DNA of 64,000 nt from Saccharopolyspora gloriosae (GCF_014203325.1 NZ_JACHIV010000001.1:807501-871500); one strand, 5' to 3'; numbered from the stretch's first letter, positions 12,188-22,869 are shown. Numbers and translations are program-made. The notes: generated by a model from the letters alone, not told the origin.

Positions 12188-12957
12188 GCGGGGCGGTGTT
12201 CCTCGCGGCGCCGATCGCGGCCCTGAGCACGGTGCTGCTCACCTTCGCGATCGCCCGGCTGCGGGGGCGCTACGACACCATTGACTCGGTGTGGGGCGCC
12301 GGGTTCGCCGTGATCGCCGTGGTGAGCGCGCTGGCCGGTACCGGCTCGGTGACCGGGTGGGCGGTGGCGGCGCTCACCGCGGTGTGGGGCGTGCGGCTCT
12401 CCGCGCACCTGCACCACCGGAACTCGGGGAAACCGGAGGACCGGCGGTACCAGGACATGGCGGCCCGCTACGGCGAACGGGCCTGGTCGTTGATGTTCGT
12501 GCGCGTCTACCTCGTGCAAGGCGTGGTGATGTGGTTCGTGTCGTTGCCGGTGCAGGCGGCGCAGACCGTCGACGCGCCGGGACTCGGACCGCTGGGCTGG
12601 GCCGGAATCCTGGTGTGGGCGGGCGGATTCGTCTTCGAAGCCGTCGGTGACGCGCAGCTGAGCCGGTTCCGCGCCGACCCCGCCAACGCGGGCACCGTGC
12701 TCGACACCGGCCTGTGGCGCTACACCCGGCATCCGAACTACTTCGGCGACGCCTGCGTCTGGTGGGGCCTCTACCTGCTGGCGTGCCAGAGCTGGCTCGG
12801 GGCGGCGACGGTGCTCTCGCCGGTGCTGATGACGTGGCTGCTGGCCAAGGGCTCGGGGAAACCGCTGCTGGAACGCGGACTCCGCGAACGCCGGCCCGCC
12901 TACGCGGCCTACGTCGAGCGCACCAGCGGGTTCGTCCCGCTACCGCCGCGCCGGTGA
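12184..12957 (+). CDS. DUF1295 membrane protein (steroid-reductase-like)
   Basis: A 257-residue integral membrane protein of the DUF1295 family, related to steroid 5-alpha-reductases and isoprenylcysteine methyltransferases. Several hydrophobic segments are followed by the conserved LDTGLWRYTRHPNYFGDACVWWG region near the C-terminus, typical of the family (residues summarised, motif core RYTRHPNYFG). It overlaps the preceding methyltransferase by 4 nt. Rv0446c, a DUF1295 gene, lies beside ufaA1 and sigK in M. tuberculosis. Reduction of an unsaturated acyl intermediate is a context-based guess. Confidence 0.85.
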   Translation: MSGAVFLAAPIAALSTVLLTFAIARLRGRYDTIDSVWGAGFAVIAVVSALAGTGSVTGWAVAALTAVWGVRLSAHLHHRNSGKPEDRRYQDMAARYGERAWSLMFVRVYLVQGVVMWFVSLPVQAAQTVDAPGLGPLGWAGILVWAGGFVFEAVGDAQLSRFRADPANAGTVLDTGLWRYTRHPNYFGDACVWWGLYLLACQSWLGAATVLSPVLMTWLLAKGSGKPLLERGLRERRPAYAAYVERTSGFVPLPPRR

Positions 12958-12967
12958 GCCGCGCCCG

Positions 12968-14218
12968 TCAGCCGTCGAGGTGGTGCAGTGCGGCGGTGAC
13001 GAGCGTCTCCACCCCGGCCGACAGAGTCGGATGCAGGTCCGGGGCGAACTGCGGCGAGTGGTTCGACGGGATGTCCTGATCGACCGTGCCCGCCTCCGAC
13101 GCCGTGACGAAGCGCTGCGCGTCGGTGCCGCCGACGAACCAGAACACCGACGGGACCCCGCTCGCCCGGCCGAACTCGCCGAAGTCCTCGCTGCCCGTGA
13201 CGATCGGCCCCGGATGGACCCGCCGCTCGCCGAAGACCTCGCGGAAACGCGTGCTCAGCGACTCGGTGGCGGACTCGTCGTTCACCGTCAGCGGGTAGGA
13301 CTCCACGACGGTGATCTCAGGTTCGCGAGCGGCCCCGGCGGCCACCGCCTCGGCGCGGACGATCCGGCGAACCGCGTCGAGCACCTTCCCGCGGACCTGC
13401 TCGGTGAACGACCTGATGCTCAGCTGCAGATCGGCCTCGTCGGGGATCACGTTGTCCTTGCTGCCCGCGTTGAGCGCGCCGACGGTGACGACCGCCGAAT
13501 CCGTCGCCGCCACCTCGCGGGACACGATGGTCTGCAGCCGCAGCACCGTGGCGGCGGCCATCACCACCGGATCGACCGTCGTCTCCGGCCGCGAACCGTG
13601 ACCGCCGCGGCCGAACATCCGCACGTGAACGGTGTCGCTGGCGGACATCGCGAGGCCGGGGCGGGTGAACACGTGCCCCGCCGGCATCGGGCCGACGTGC
13701 TGGCCGAGCACCACATCCGGCGTGCCGAATCGCTCGAACAACCCGTCCTCGATCATGGTTCGGGCGCCGCTGCCGCGTTCCTCGGCGGGCTGCAGGACGA
13801 ACAGCACCGTGCCCGCCCAGTCCGCCCGCCGGGAGCCCAGGACCTTCGCCGCGCCCAGCAGCCAGGTGACGTGCATGTCGTGGCCGCAGGCGTGCGCGAC
13901 CGGCACCTCCTCCCCGGCGTCGTTCGTGGTGACCTGGGTGCTGGCGTAGTCCAGCCCCGTCTGCTCGCGCACCGGGAGCGCGTCCATGTCGGCCCGCAGC
14001 AGCACGGTCGGCCCCGCGCCGTTGCGCAGCACGCCGACCACTCCGGTCCGGCCCACCTCGGAGGTGACCTCGCAGCCCGCGTCGCGCAGGGCGCGAGCGC
14101 CGACGTCCGCGGTGCGGTGCTCGGCGAACCCGAGCTCCGGGTGGCGGTGCAAGTCCACGTAACAGCGCTCCAGCTCGGGCAGCGCCGCGTCCAGTTCGGG
14201 GAACGAGCCGGAAGGCAT
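12968..14218 (-). CDS. M20 family amidohydrolase
   Basis: A 416-residue zinc-dependent amidohydrolase of the M20D type (hippurate or N-acyl-amino-acid hydrolases). Metal and catalytic motifs are visible: ADMDALPV, HACGHDMH and PAEERGSGA, plus the dimerisation-domain segment GGHGSRPE. The start at 14218 is preceded by AGGAGAG at good spacing. The frame extends upstream through two palindrome copies, which give false peptide sequence. The actual acyl-amino-acid substrate cannot be told from the sequence. It is convergent with the DUF1295 gene, with a 10-nt gap. Confidence 0.88.
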   Translation of the reverse strand: MPSGSFPELDAALPELERCYVDLHRHPELGFAEHRTADVGARALRDAGCEVTSEVGRTGVVGVLRNGAGPTVLLRADMDALPVREQTGLDYASTQVTTNDAGEEVPVAHACGHDMHVTWLLGAAKVLGSRRADWAGTVLFVLQPAEERGSGARTMIEDGLFERFGTPDVVLGQHVGPMPAGHVFTRPGLAMSASDTVHVRMFGRGGHGSRPETTVDPVVMAAATVLRLQTIVSREVAATDSAVVTVGALNAGSKDNVIPDEADLQLSIRSFTEQVRGKVLDAVRRIVRAEAVAAGAAREPEITVVESYPLTVNDESATESLSTRFREVFGERRVHPGPIVTGSEDFGEFGRASGVPSVFWFVGGTDAQRFVTASEAGTVDQDIPSNHSPQFAPDLHPTLSAGVETLVTAALHHLDG

Positions 14219-14321
14219 GAGCTCTCCTGTCTCCGGGTGAGGGCGTTCGGTGACTCCGCAGAGGCGATCTTCGGCCACGCGCCCGCCCCCCGCCACCAGG
14301 CACCCCCGCGAAGCGGTTCGA

Positions 14322-14612
14322 GTGAACGGACCGTCCGTCCAACCTCGCTGGACGAACGGTCCGTTCACCCGCCACCGCGCACCCCGCCCACTCGAACCTC
14401 CACCCGGCCCGCCAGCGGCGACGCGGGAATGCGGGTCGGAGTGAACGGACCGTTCGTCCAATCCCGCTGGACGAACGGTCCGCTCACTCCACCTAAACGC
14501 GGATCGAGCAGTCTCCGGCGTGCGACGCCGCGCCCGGGCGGTGGTTCGGGGAGCGAACCTCGGGAGTGAGCGGACCGTTCGTCCAATGCCGTTGGACGAC
14601 AGGTCCGTTCAC
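14322..14612. repeat. Palindrome cluster 2 (three 47-bp copies)
   Basis: Copies lie at 14322-14368, 14441-14487 and 14566-14612. This cluster sits between divergent genes (amidohydrolase and SpoOM), so it lies upstream of both and cannot act as a shared terminator. The remaining 232 bp to the SpoOM gene shows no gene and presumably holds its promoter. Confidence 0.9.
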
Positions 14613-14844
14613 TCCATTGCTGTGCCGATCCGCTGCGTGCACGTGGGCTGGGGCCTTCGGGAGACCTCGGGTGGATGTCGGTGGTGTGGCTTTGGATGTT
14701 TGCGCTCCGTCGTTCGGCGGATCTTCGCGGGGGCCTGTGCGACGAGCGGTTCCGTTGATAGCGCGCGAATCGGACATTGGGGCAAGATCGGACGTGGGGC
14801 AGGGGCTCGTATGATGATCTTGAAACGACTGGGAGGTCGCGTTG

Positions 14845-15801
14845 GTGTTCAAGAAGATGCTGCGGGCGTTCGGGATCGGCGGTCCCACCGTCGACACGGT
14901 GCTCTCCGAACCGCACGTGTACCCGGGCTCCACCCTCTCCGGTGAGGTTCGCATCGCCGCCGGCGACGGAGAGGTCGACATCGAGCGGGTGACGCTGCGG
15001 TTCGAGGCGCGCTCCGAGCTGGAACGCGGAGATGAGCAGCACGACGCCACCGTCGAGTTCCTGCACGCCATCGTCGCCGAGAATTTCCGCGTCGAGGCGA
15101 ACGAGCACAAGGTGATCCCCTTCGCGATTCCCGTGCCGTGGGAGACCCCGCTCAACGTCGTCGACGGCCAGCAGCTGCCGGGAGTGCAACTCGGCGTGCG
15201 GACCGAACTCGCCGTCGCGAAGAGCGTGGACAAGGGCGACCTCGACGGCTTGTTCGTCGCGCCGCTGCCCTCGCAGTCCAGGGTGCTGGACGCATTCGGC
15301 GCCCTCGGCTTCCAGTTCAAGTCGACCGACCTGGAGATCGCGCAGCTGGCAGGCATCGAGCAGCAGCTGCCGATGTTCCAGGAGATCGAGTTCTACGCGC
15401 CGCACCAGTACGAGGGCCGCATCAACGAGGTCGAGCTGACCTTCGTGGCCGACGCGGAGGGCCTGCACGTCGTCCTCGAAGCAGACCGGCGGGGCGGGCT
15501 GTTCCGCTCGGGGGAGGACGCGTTCGGCCGGTTCCACCGGACGCACGCGGAGGCGGAGCAGGTCGACTGGGTCGCGGAGCTGACCCGCTGGCTCGACGAG
15601 GTCGCCCAGCGCGGCGGACTGTTCGGCGGCGGCCACGAGCACGGCCACCACGAGCACCACGAGGAACAGCGCGGCGGCCCCGGCTGGGGTGGCGTCGCGG
15701 CCGGAGCCGCGCTCGGCGTGGGCGCGGGCATCGTGGGCGGCATGGTCGTGGGCGAAGTGATGGACGAAGCAGGCGACTTCTTCGAGGGCGACGAGGACTG
15801 A
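14845..15801 (+). CDS. SpoOM-family protein
   Basis: A 318-residue protein of the SpoOM (sporulation-control) family, an arrestin-like beta-sandwich fold. The N-terminus (VFKKMLRAFGIGGPTVDTVL, then LSGEVRIAAGDGEVDIERV) is typical. A histidine-rich stretch (GHEHGHHEHHEE) near residue 265 and a hydrophobic glycine-rich segment behind it are unusual extensions and could bind metal. GTG 14845 lies 7 nt behind GGGAGGT; TTG 14842 is an alternative. It stands alone between two palindrome clusters. The cellular role in actinomycetes is not established. Confidence 0.83.
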   Translation: MFKKMLRAFGIGGPTVDTVLSEPHVYPGSTLSGEVRIAAGDGEVDIERVTLRFEARSELERGDEQHDATVEFLHAIVAENFRVEANEHKVIPFAIPVPWETPLNVVDGQQLPGVQLGVRTELAVAKSVDKGDLDGLFVAPLPSQSRVLDAFGALGFQFKSTDLEIAQLAGIEQQLPMFQEIEFYAPHQYEGRINEVELTFVADAEGLHVVLEADRRGGLFRSGEDAFGRFHRTHAEAEQVDWVAELTRWLDEVAQRGGLFGGGHEHGHHEHHEEQRGGPGWGGVAAGAALGVGAGIVGGMVVGEVMDEAGDFFEGDED

Positions 15802-15839
15802 CCGCCCCCGACCCGCGGCAGCTGCCACCGGCGTTGTGA

Positions 15840-15995
15840 GTGAACGGACCGTTCGTCCAACCGGCTTGGACGAACGGTCCGTTCACCAAATCCGCTGAGC
15901 GCGGCGCCCGTGGCGGCCACGTGGTTCGCCGCGGCGGAATGACGATGGGTGAACGGACCGTTCGTCCAGAACGATTGGACGAACGGTCCGTTCAC
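15840..15995. repeat. Palindrome cluster 3 (two 47-bp copies)
   Basis: Copies lie at 15840-15886 and 15949-15995, between the convergent SpoOM gene and the encapsulin operon end. The first copy has perfectly complementary 21-nt arms and is the best reference copy in the window. Confidence 0.92.
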
Positions 15996-16036
15996 TCCAC
16001 CTGATTGCCCGGCGCACGGCGGCGTGCGCGGCTCCC

Positions 16037-17071
16037 TCAGTGTCGGCGTCGGGTGAGCATGTGCGTGAGCTCGGTGAGCTCCGCGGCCGGCCCCGGCTCG
16101 GGGTCGGCGGTGTTGAGGTGGTGCAGGGCTTCCGCTTCCAGCGTGCCGATGTGGGTGCGGCTCCAATCCCTGGCACCGGAGTCGGACACCAGCCGCGCGG
16201 CGCGGACGGCGTCCTGCTCGGACAGCTCGCGGCCGTCCGCGTAGAGCTCCGCCAGTTCCCGGCCCGCCGCGGTGCCGGAGTTCAACGCCGCCACCACCGG
16301 CAGCGACTTCTTCCGGTTCCGCAGGTCCGAATGCACCGGTTTCCCGGTCACCGCCGGATCCCCCCAAATGCCCAGCACGTCATCGACCAGCTGGAACGCC
16401 AGGCCGAGGCGGAACCCGAAGCGCCGCAGGTGCTCGACCCGCTCCTCGCTCGCCCCGCCGAAGAACGCGCCGAGGGCGCAACTGCAACCGAGCAGCGCCC
16501 CCGTCTTCGACCCGACCATCGTGAGGCATTCGGGCAGGGCCACGTCCGAGCGCCGCTCGAACGACATGTCGGAGCTCTGCCCGTCCACCAGGTCCAGCAC
16601 GGTGGCGTTGAGCTCCTTGAGCCCCGCGATCGCCGCCGGGTGCCCGCTGCTGGTGAGCACCTCCGCCGCCAGCGTGAGCAGCGCGTCACCGGCGAGGATC
16701 GCCGGTCCGGAGCCGAACACGCTCCACGCCGTGGGCCGGTGCCGCCGGGTCAGGTCGCCGTCCATCACGTCGTCGTGCAGCAGCGAGAAGTTGTGCACCA
16801 GCTCCACCGCGACCGCCGCGGGCAGCACCTGCTGCGGATCCGCGCCCACGGCGCGTCCGGCCAGCAACACCAACGTCGGCCGGATCGCTTTGCCCTGGTC
16901 TTCGTCCACCGGCGCGCCGTGCTCGTCCCGCCAGCCGAAGTGGTGGCCGACGATGCGCTGCATCGACTCGGGCAGCGAACCGACTGCGGCGCGCAGCGCG
17001 GGGTCCAGGAAGTTCCGGCCCGTGCGCAGCGTGTCGGTCACCGTTCGCGCCCGTCCCACTTGTGCAGTCAT
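16037..17071 (-). CDS. Polyprenyl diphosphate synthase
   Basis: A trans-isoprenyl diphosphate synthase of 344 residues that would condense IPP with allylic diphosphates. The first aspartate motif is DDVMD (D100, D101, D104) and the second is DDVLGIWGD (D230, D231). Both are intact, as are the KAIRP substrate segment and LVHNFSLLHDD. The product chain length is set near residues 95-96 (F, S) and cannot be assigned with certainty; geranyl or geranylgeranyl diphosphate is likely. It is the last gene of the encapsulin operon, starting 15 nt behind shell 2. Known Family 2B encapsulin operons include polyprenyl transferases as associated or cargo enzymes. Confidence 0.9.
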   Translation of the reverse strand: MTAQVGRARTVTDTLRTGRNFLDPALRAAVGSLPESMQRIVGHHFGWRDEHGAPVDEDQGKAIRPTLVLLAGRAVGADPQQVLPAAVAVELVHNFSLLHDDVMDGDLTRRHRPTAWSVFGSGPAILAGDALLTLAAEVLTSSGHPAAIAGLKELNATVLDLVDGQSSDMSFERRSDVALPECLTMVGSKTGALLGCSCALGAFFGGASEERVEHLRRFGFRLGLAFQLVDDVLGIWGDPAVTGKPVHSDLRNRKKSLPVVAALNSGTAAGRELAELYADGRELSEQDAVRAARLVSDSGARDWSRTHIGTLEAEALHHLNTADPEPGPAAELTELTHMLTRRRH

Positions 17072-17086
17072 CTCCGCCGGTCTCCT

Positions 17087-18502
17087 TCAACGGGTGGTTT
17101 CGACGTGTTCGAGCACCCCGAGCGCGTCGGGGACCAGCACTGCGGCCGAGTAGTACGTGCTGACCAGGTAGGACACCACGGCGTGCTCGTCCATCCCCAT
17201 GAAGCGCACGTTGAGGCCGGGTTCGTACTCGTCGGGGATGCCGGTCTGGCGCAAGCCGACGACTCCGTTGTCCTCGGCGCCGGTGCGCATCGCCAGGATC
17301 GAGCTGGTTCCGGCTTCGGTGACGGGGATCTTGTCGTTGGGCAGGATCGGCACCCCGCGCCACCCGGTCACGCGCACGCCTTCGACCTGCACCGTCTCCG
17401 GCAGCACGCCCCGGCGGTTGCATTCCCTGCCGAACGCCGCGATCGCCTGCGGGTGGGCCATGAACAGCCGGGTCTTGCGGCGCTTGGAGAGGAGTTCGTC
17501 GAGGTCGTCGGGGGTGGGTGGGCCGGTGCGGGTGTGGATGCGTTGGGAGAGGTCTGCGTTGTGGAGGAGTCCGAAGTCTGGGTTGTTGATGAGGTCGTGT
17601 TCTTGGCGTTCGCGGAGTGCTTCGATGGTGAGGCGCAGCTGCTGCTCGGTCTGGTCCATCGGCGTGCTGTAGAGGTCGGACACGCGGGTGTGCACCCGCA
17701 GCACGGATTGCGCGACCGCCAGTTCGTACTCACGGGGCGCGGTCTCGTAGTCGACGAACGTCCCGCCGAGCGCCGCTTCTCCGGTGTGCCCGGAGTGGAT
17801 GCCGATCTCCGCTTCACCGTGCTTGTTCTGCGACTGCACCGGACGCGACCGGACTTCGTCCAGGTGCGCGCGCAGCGCTTCGGAACGGGCCGCGGTCTGT
17901 TCGATCACGTCGCCGCGCAGTTCGAGCACGGTGCAGGTGGTGACGGTCTTGACTGTGAACTTCCAGGTCCCGTCCTGGTCGACCAGCAGGCCGGAGCCGG
18001 CGTGGTCGCCGTCGGCGAGCAGGCCGAGCACCGCGTCGTCGCCGTACTCGCCGGCGGTCAGCTTGTGCGCTTTCCCGTGCGCCAGCAGCAGGATTCGGTC
18101 CACGGCCGATCCGGCTTCGGCCAGCACTTCGCCGGGCCCGTACTCGCGTTGCACGAACCGGTCGGCTAGCGCGCCGAGCACGTCGGCGTCGTCGAATCCC
18201 CGCAACGCCGGCAGTTCCTGGAGCTCCTGCGGCACCACCCGCACTTCCCGGCCGGTGCTGACGAACGTGACGCGCCCGTCGCCGAGGGTGTAGGTGAGCC
18301 GCCGGTTCACCCGGTAGGTGCCCGAGCTCGCCTCCACCCACGGCAGGGTCCGTTGCAGCCAGCGGGATGTGATGCCCTGCATCTGCGGCGGGGTCTTGGT
18401 CGTCGTCGACAGGTTCCGCGCCGCCGCGGTGCCCAGGCTCAGTGCGGGGCGAGCGCCGGAACCCACGTCGGTCGGGTCCTCGGTGTTGGTCTCGCGGGTC
18501 AT
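17087..18502 (-). CDS. Family 2B encapsulin shell protein, second copy
   Basis: A 471-residue HK97-fold shell protein of encapsulin Family 2B. After an N-terminal arm ([20 protein letters not shown]) comes an inserted cyclic-nucleotide-binding-like domain at about 98-200, then the shell domain ending in [20 protein letters not shown]. In the inserted domain the phosphate-binding loop reads GDHAGSGLL (residues 165-173): the usual GE pair is gone and no arginine follows, so nucleotide binding is doubtful. It is third in the operon, between the terpene-synthase-like gene and the polyprenyl synthase. It would co-assemble with, or form a shell separate from, the product of 20734-22140. Confidence 0.88.
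   Translation of the reverse strand: MTRETNTEDPTDVGSGARPALSLGTAAARNLSTTTKTPPQMQGITSRWLQRTLPWVEASSGTYRVNRRLTYTLGDGRVTFVSTGREVRVVPQELQELPALRGFDDADVLGALADRFVQREYGPGEVLAEAGSAVDRILLLAHGKAHKLTAGEYGDDAVLGLLADGDHAGSGLLVDQDGTWKFTVKTVTTCTVLELRGDVIEQTAARSEALRAHLDEVRSRPVQSQNKHGEAEIGIHSGHTGEAALGGTFVDYETAPREYELAVAQSVLRVHTRVSDLYSTPMDQTEQQLRLTIEALRERQEHDLINNPDFGLLHNADLSQRIHTRTGPPTPDDLDELLSKRRKTRLFMAHPQAIAAFGRECNRRGVLPETVQVEGVRVTGWRGVPILPNDKIPVTEAGTSSILAMRTGAEDNGVVGLRQTGIPDEYEPGLNVRFMGMDEHAVVSYLVSTYYSAAVLVPDALGVLEHVETTR
17485..17655 (-). repeat. 171-bp tract nearly identical to 21141-21311
   Basis: This part of the shell-2 gene matches 21141-21311 of the shell-1 gene at 170 of 171 bases (the only difference is at 17579 versus 21235). 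The flanking gene parts differ at many positions. It encodes the segment from [16 protein letters not shown] to [10 protein letters not shown]. In this tract Leu is mostly CTC and Glu mostly GAA, unlike the CTG and GAG style around it. Confidence 0.95.
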
Positions 18503-18536
18503 GCAGTCACCATTCCCGTTGTCGTTGCTGGAAGAA

Positions 18537-18557
18537 CCGGGCCCCGCCGGGGCCCGG
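18537..18557 (-). other. Intercistronic hairpin
   Basis: A 9-bp perfect GC stem (CCGGGCCCC with GGGGCCCGG) and a 3-nt loop lie between the stop of the terpene-synthase-like gene and the start of shell 2. No T-run follows, so it is more likely an mRNA-stability or attenuation element than a full terminator. It could set the dose of shell 2 relative to shell 1. Confidence 0.6.
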
Positions 18558-18561
18558 AGGA

Positions 18562-20727
18562 CTAGCCGGGTGTTCGGCGCAGGAAGCGCTGGCGCGGAAA
18601 TCCGGGCCGCCCGAGAGCCCGGCGGGCCCGGCGCGGCCGGTCGCCGGTGCCCGCGTAGCGACCGGTGACGGAGATCCACCGCAGCTCGCCCGCCGTCCAC
18701 TGCTGCAACCCGCGCACGTACCGCTCCAGCCGAGTGCCGGCCGCTGCGGTGAGCTCGAATTCTTCGACCAGCACGGGAATCTCCCGATGCGCGATCGACT
18801 CGAACCGCCGCAGGCGGGCCGTGCACATGTCGTCCGCGATCGCCACCGCCTGGTGCGGGCCGCAGCAGAGGAAGGCCGCGATCGCGGTGACCACGTCCGG
18901 CACCGGGTGGGCTTCCGCTGGTCCGGCGCGGTAGCGGAACAGGTCGTGGCGCAGGGCTCCGACCTCGGCGAACGTCGTCGCCATCGTCCGCATCGGGACG
19001 GTCGCGAACAGTTCGGCCGGGATTCCCGGCGCATGCCGGTGGCGCAGGAGCGCGGCGGTGAGCTCGCCCCCGCAGGTGCGGCGCCGCGATGCGAGCAGTT
19101 CCAGCGGATCCGCCGTCTCCGCGGCGCCCAATTCCGCCGCCCGGAGTTCGAGCATCTCCGCGAGCCGAACCGCGATCTCCCTGCGCGGCCGGGAGCCGAG
19201 GTCGGCGGTGGTGCGCCGCCACACGTCGGTCAACGCCCGTTCCCACGAGGCCCCCGCGGCCCGCGAATCCGGGCGCAGCAGCTGGGGGAGCCTGCTCAGG
19301 AACTCGGCTCCTCCGCCGGAGGCGATCAGGTGGTCGTCGGCGCGCCACGACCACACTTGGCGGTCGGCGGCCAGCCCCAACTCCGCCTCGTCCGCGTCCG
19401 GCTCGGTCAGCGCGGCCAGCAGCGCGTAGTCGGCGGCGTCGAAACCCGAGGGCGTCCATTGCCGCATCGCCGGTTCCGGGGCGCCGCCGTCGAGCAGCCC
19501 GTGCTGCCGCGCCCAAGCGCGGGTGTGCCGCCTGGCCGCTTCGAGCCTGGGATTCGGATGGGTGTCGAAGGGCATGAAGAAGTCCGGCAGCCGCACCCGG
19601 TTCGCCGTGCGCTGCCTCGCCGGGGCGGGCCGGGTCGCCGCTTCGACCTCGGCCTCCGCCGCGTTCGGCCGCCACGCCAGCATCCCGGCCAGCCAATCCC
19701 GCAGACCTTGCACGTAGCGGAGCACCGTCTCGCGCTGCGCCTCGTCCCGGCAGGCCGCGAGCAGCGCGGGCAGCTCAGCGGAGGTCAGCTCGTCGAACCG
19801 CTGCGACCGCCGCGCCTGCAGATCGCCGAGCATGGCCATGGCCAGCGGGCGGGACTGCCCGAAGTGCCGTTGCAGCACGACGACGCTGCCGGAACGCTCG
19901 GCGTCCTCCGACGCGGGATCCCACGGCGATCGAAGCAGCACCACGTCGCAGAACGCGTTGTGCACCGCGCGGAAAGCCGCACCACCGGTGACCTCGGCGG
20001 GGAGCGTGGTGCGCAGTCCGTACGCCACCAACTGCGCCGCCCACGGACCTGGGCCGGGTCCGCGCCCCAGCTCCAGGTGGTCGATCGGATTGGGCACTCG
20101 GGACACCACCGACCCGGCCGACTCCGCCGGCTGCCCGCGCAGCAGGTCGATCAGCGCGGTATCGAGCTGCCACCGCCACGACGGAGCGACCCGTGCGCGC
20201 AGGTCGCACAGGCCGCGCTCGACCGGGTCAGCGGCGTCCCTGGGAACACTTCCGCCCGGCGGACCGGCCAGGTTCGCCCGCAGCTTCGCCGCGTAGCGCT
20301 CGGCCGTGGCCGCCTGGCGGTGTCGCCGCAGGTGGTGGCGCACCGCGTCCACCCACACCCCGAAGCAGGCGATCAGCGCCAGCTCCGGGCCCGGGACATC
20401 GGGATGCGTCCAGGCGGCGAGCAGCACCTGGTCCCGGATGCCGGATGCGGGAACTCCGAAGTCGGTGGAGCCTGCTGTGGGCACCACCTCTTCCGGAGCT
20501 TGTCGCCCGGAAGCGCACTGGACGGCGTCCGGTGCGCCCCCGGGCCGGGTCGGGGAGCCGGGTCCACCCGGCTCCGACTCCTGACGCGGACCGGATAAGT
20601 CCACATCGGACAGCAGCAGGCCTTGGTCCCGCGCCCATCGCGCGGTGTTCGCGTACGCGCGGTCCACGTTCGGGTTCAGCCGTGCGCCGCACGGCTCACC
20701 CCAACTCGTGATCTCCAAGGCCCGCAT
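18562..20727 (-). CDS. Two-domain terpene-synthase-like protein with degenerate active sites (putative encapsulin cargo)
   Basis: The 721 residues form two class I terpene-synthase-like domains, about 1-352 and 380-692, both ending in the family-typical [11 protein letters not shown] / [11 protein letters not shown] helix. Domain 2 also keeps [11 protein letters not shown] and the terminal R690-Y691 pair. The metal motifs are damaged. Domain 2 has D464-D465 but I468 where DDxxD/E needs an acid, and its NSE site reads H594-D595-x2-R598-x3-G602. Domain 1 has GVWVDAVR (123-130) and no recognisable NSE triad. A Gly/Pro-rich stretch at 41-90 and an arginine-rich tail at 697-718 look disordered. 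It starts 6 nt behind shell 1. The architecture is that of geosmin synthases, but a geosmin label would be unsafe; it may be inactive, scaffold-like or of altered chemistry. Confidence 0.8.
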   Translation of the reverse strand: MRALEITSWGEPCGARLNPNVDRAYANTARWARDQGLLLSDVDLSGPRQESEPGGPGSPTRPGGAPDAVQCASGRQAPEEVVPTAGSTDFGVPASGIRDQVLLAAWTHPDVPGPELALIACFGVWVDAVRHHLRRHRQAATAERYAAKLRANLAGPPGGSVPRDAADPVERGLCDLRARVAPSWRWQLDTALIDLLRGQPAESAGSVVSRVPNPIDHLELGRGPGPGPWAAQLVAYGLRTTLPAEVTGGAAFRAVHNAFCDVVLLRSPWDPASEDAERSGSVVVLQRHFGQSRPLAMAMLGDLQARRSQRFDELTSAELPALLAACRDEAQRETVLRYVQGLRDWLAGMLAWRPNAAEAEVEAATRPAPARQRTANRVRLPDFFMPFDTHPNPRLEAARRHTRAWARQHGLLDGGAPEPAMRQWTPSGFDAADYALLAALTEPDADEAELGLAADRQVWSWRADDHLIASGGGAEFLSRLPQLLRPDSRAAGASWERALTDVWRRTTADLGSRPRREIAVRLAEMLELRAAELGAAETADPLELLASRRRTCGGELTAALLRHRHAPGIPAELFATVPMRTMATTFAEVGALRHDLFRYRAGPAEAHPVPDVVTAIAAFLCCGPHQAVAIADDMCTARLRRFESIAHREIPVLVEEFELTAAAGTRLERYVRGLQQWTAGELRWISVTGRYAGTGDRPRRARRALGRPGFPRQRFLRRTPG

Positions 20728-20733
20728 CCCGGA

Positions 20734-22140
<1,407 letters not shown>

Positions 22141-22869
22141 GACGTACACCACCTAATCTTTCGTATGGGGTCAGGGAAACGGCGCCGAATGCGCCGGTGG
22201 AGCGGATGCGCTGGGCCGGCGGGCGGTGCCCGCCGATCCGGAGCGCATCGACCGGTCCGGATCGGGAGGGGCCGCGACACGGATCGATTCGGCAACGGCT
22301 CGACCCGATATGAACCGGGTCGAGCCGAAGTGGTTTGGGTGAATGGATAGACGCCGACGTGGAAACCGGGCATCGGCGAAATGCGTGCTCATTTCCTGGC
22401 GGGAGAGACGCTAGCACCGCCGGATGGAGCCGTACAGTCACCCGAAGGTGCTAAGCCTGGCTGTGCTGTTTGCGCCCAGTAGCGAAATCTGCGGCCATCC
22501 GCGATTCGACTTTTGCAGCCACGAAAAGTAGTTGTAGCTGTAATCAATTCATCGTTCTTTGGTCTATTTGATATCCGGAGTCATGGGGTGTGCACGGATC
22601 GGATCGGTTCGGGGTGGAGTGCTGGTCCGAACGGGGGGTGTGCGGAGGTGTTCGCTGCGAACCGGTTGCGAACCGGTTGGATCGATGCAGTACCGTTCAG
22701 CGGTTGAATGCGACCTCGACGAGTCGAATTCGGCCCTGTGGAAATAGTCTCGGGCTCGACGTGTGCTCGGAGTTCCCTGGTCGGTGCGGGGATCTCCGGG
22801 GAGCCGTCTCGTAGCCTGGTTCCGCGCGTGCGTCCGCGGGGTCGGTCGGGGGTGAAGGAGGGTGACCGG
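22141..22869. other. Non-coding region between the encapsulin operon and the XRE gene
   Basis: No convincing gene is seen in these 730 bp. They contain an 11-bp stem hairpin at 22297-22326 (loop of 8 nt) upstream of the encapsulin operon, a distinctly AT-rich patch at about 22500-22580, and an exact tandem repeat GCGAACCGGTT at 22657-22667 and 22668-22678, each with the palindrome AACCGGTT. The region must hold the divergent promoters of the encapsulin operon and the XRE gene. A good ribosome-binding site, GAAGGAGGG, lies at 22855-22863. Confidence 0.6.

Noticed and set aside
14365..14461. Reading frames that run through palindromes and give peptides of the VNGPFVQ / SERTVRP / WTNGPFT kind
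   Set aside because: The same peptides arise at every cluster in several frames because the DNA repeat is translated; they show no start sites and only extend real genes artificially.
12968..14461. N-terminal extension of the amidohydrolase to 497 residues
   Set aside because: The extra part is palindrome-derived; a proper ribosome-binding site and the family N-terminus fit ATG 14218.
18562..20727. Calling the two-domain terpene-synthase-like gene a geosmin synthase
   Set aside because: The length and two-domain layout fit, but the required metal motifs are missing in both domains.
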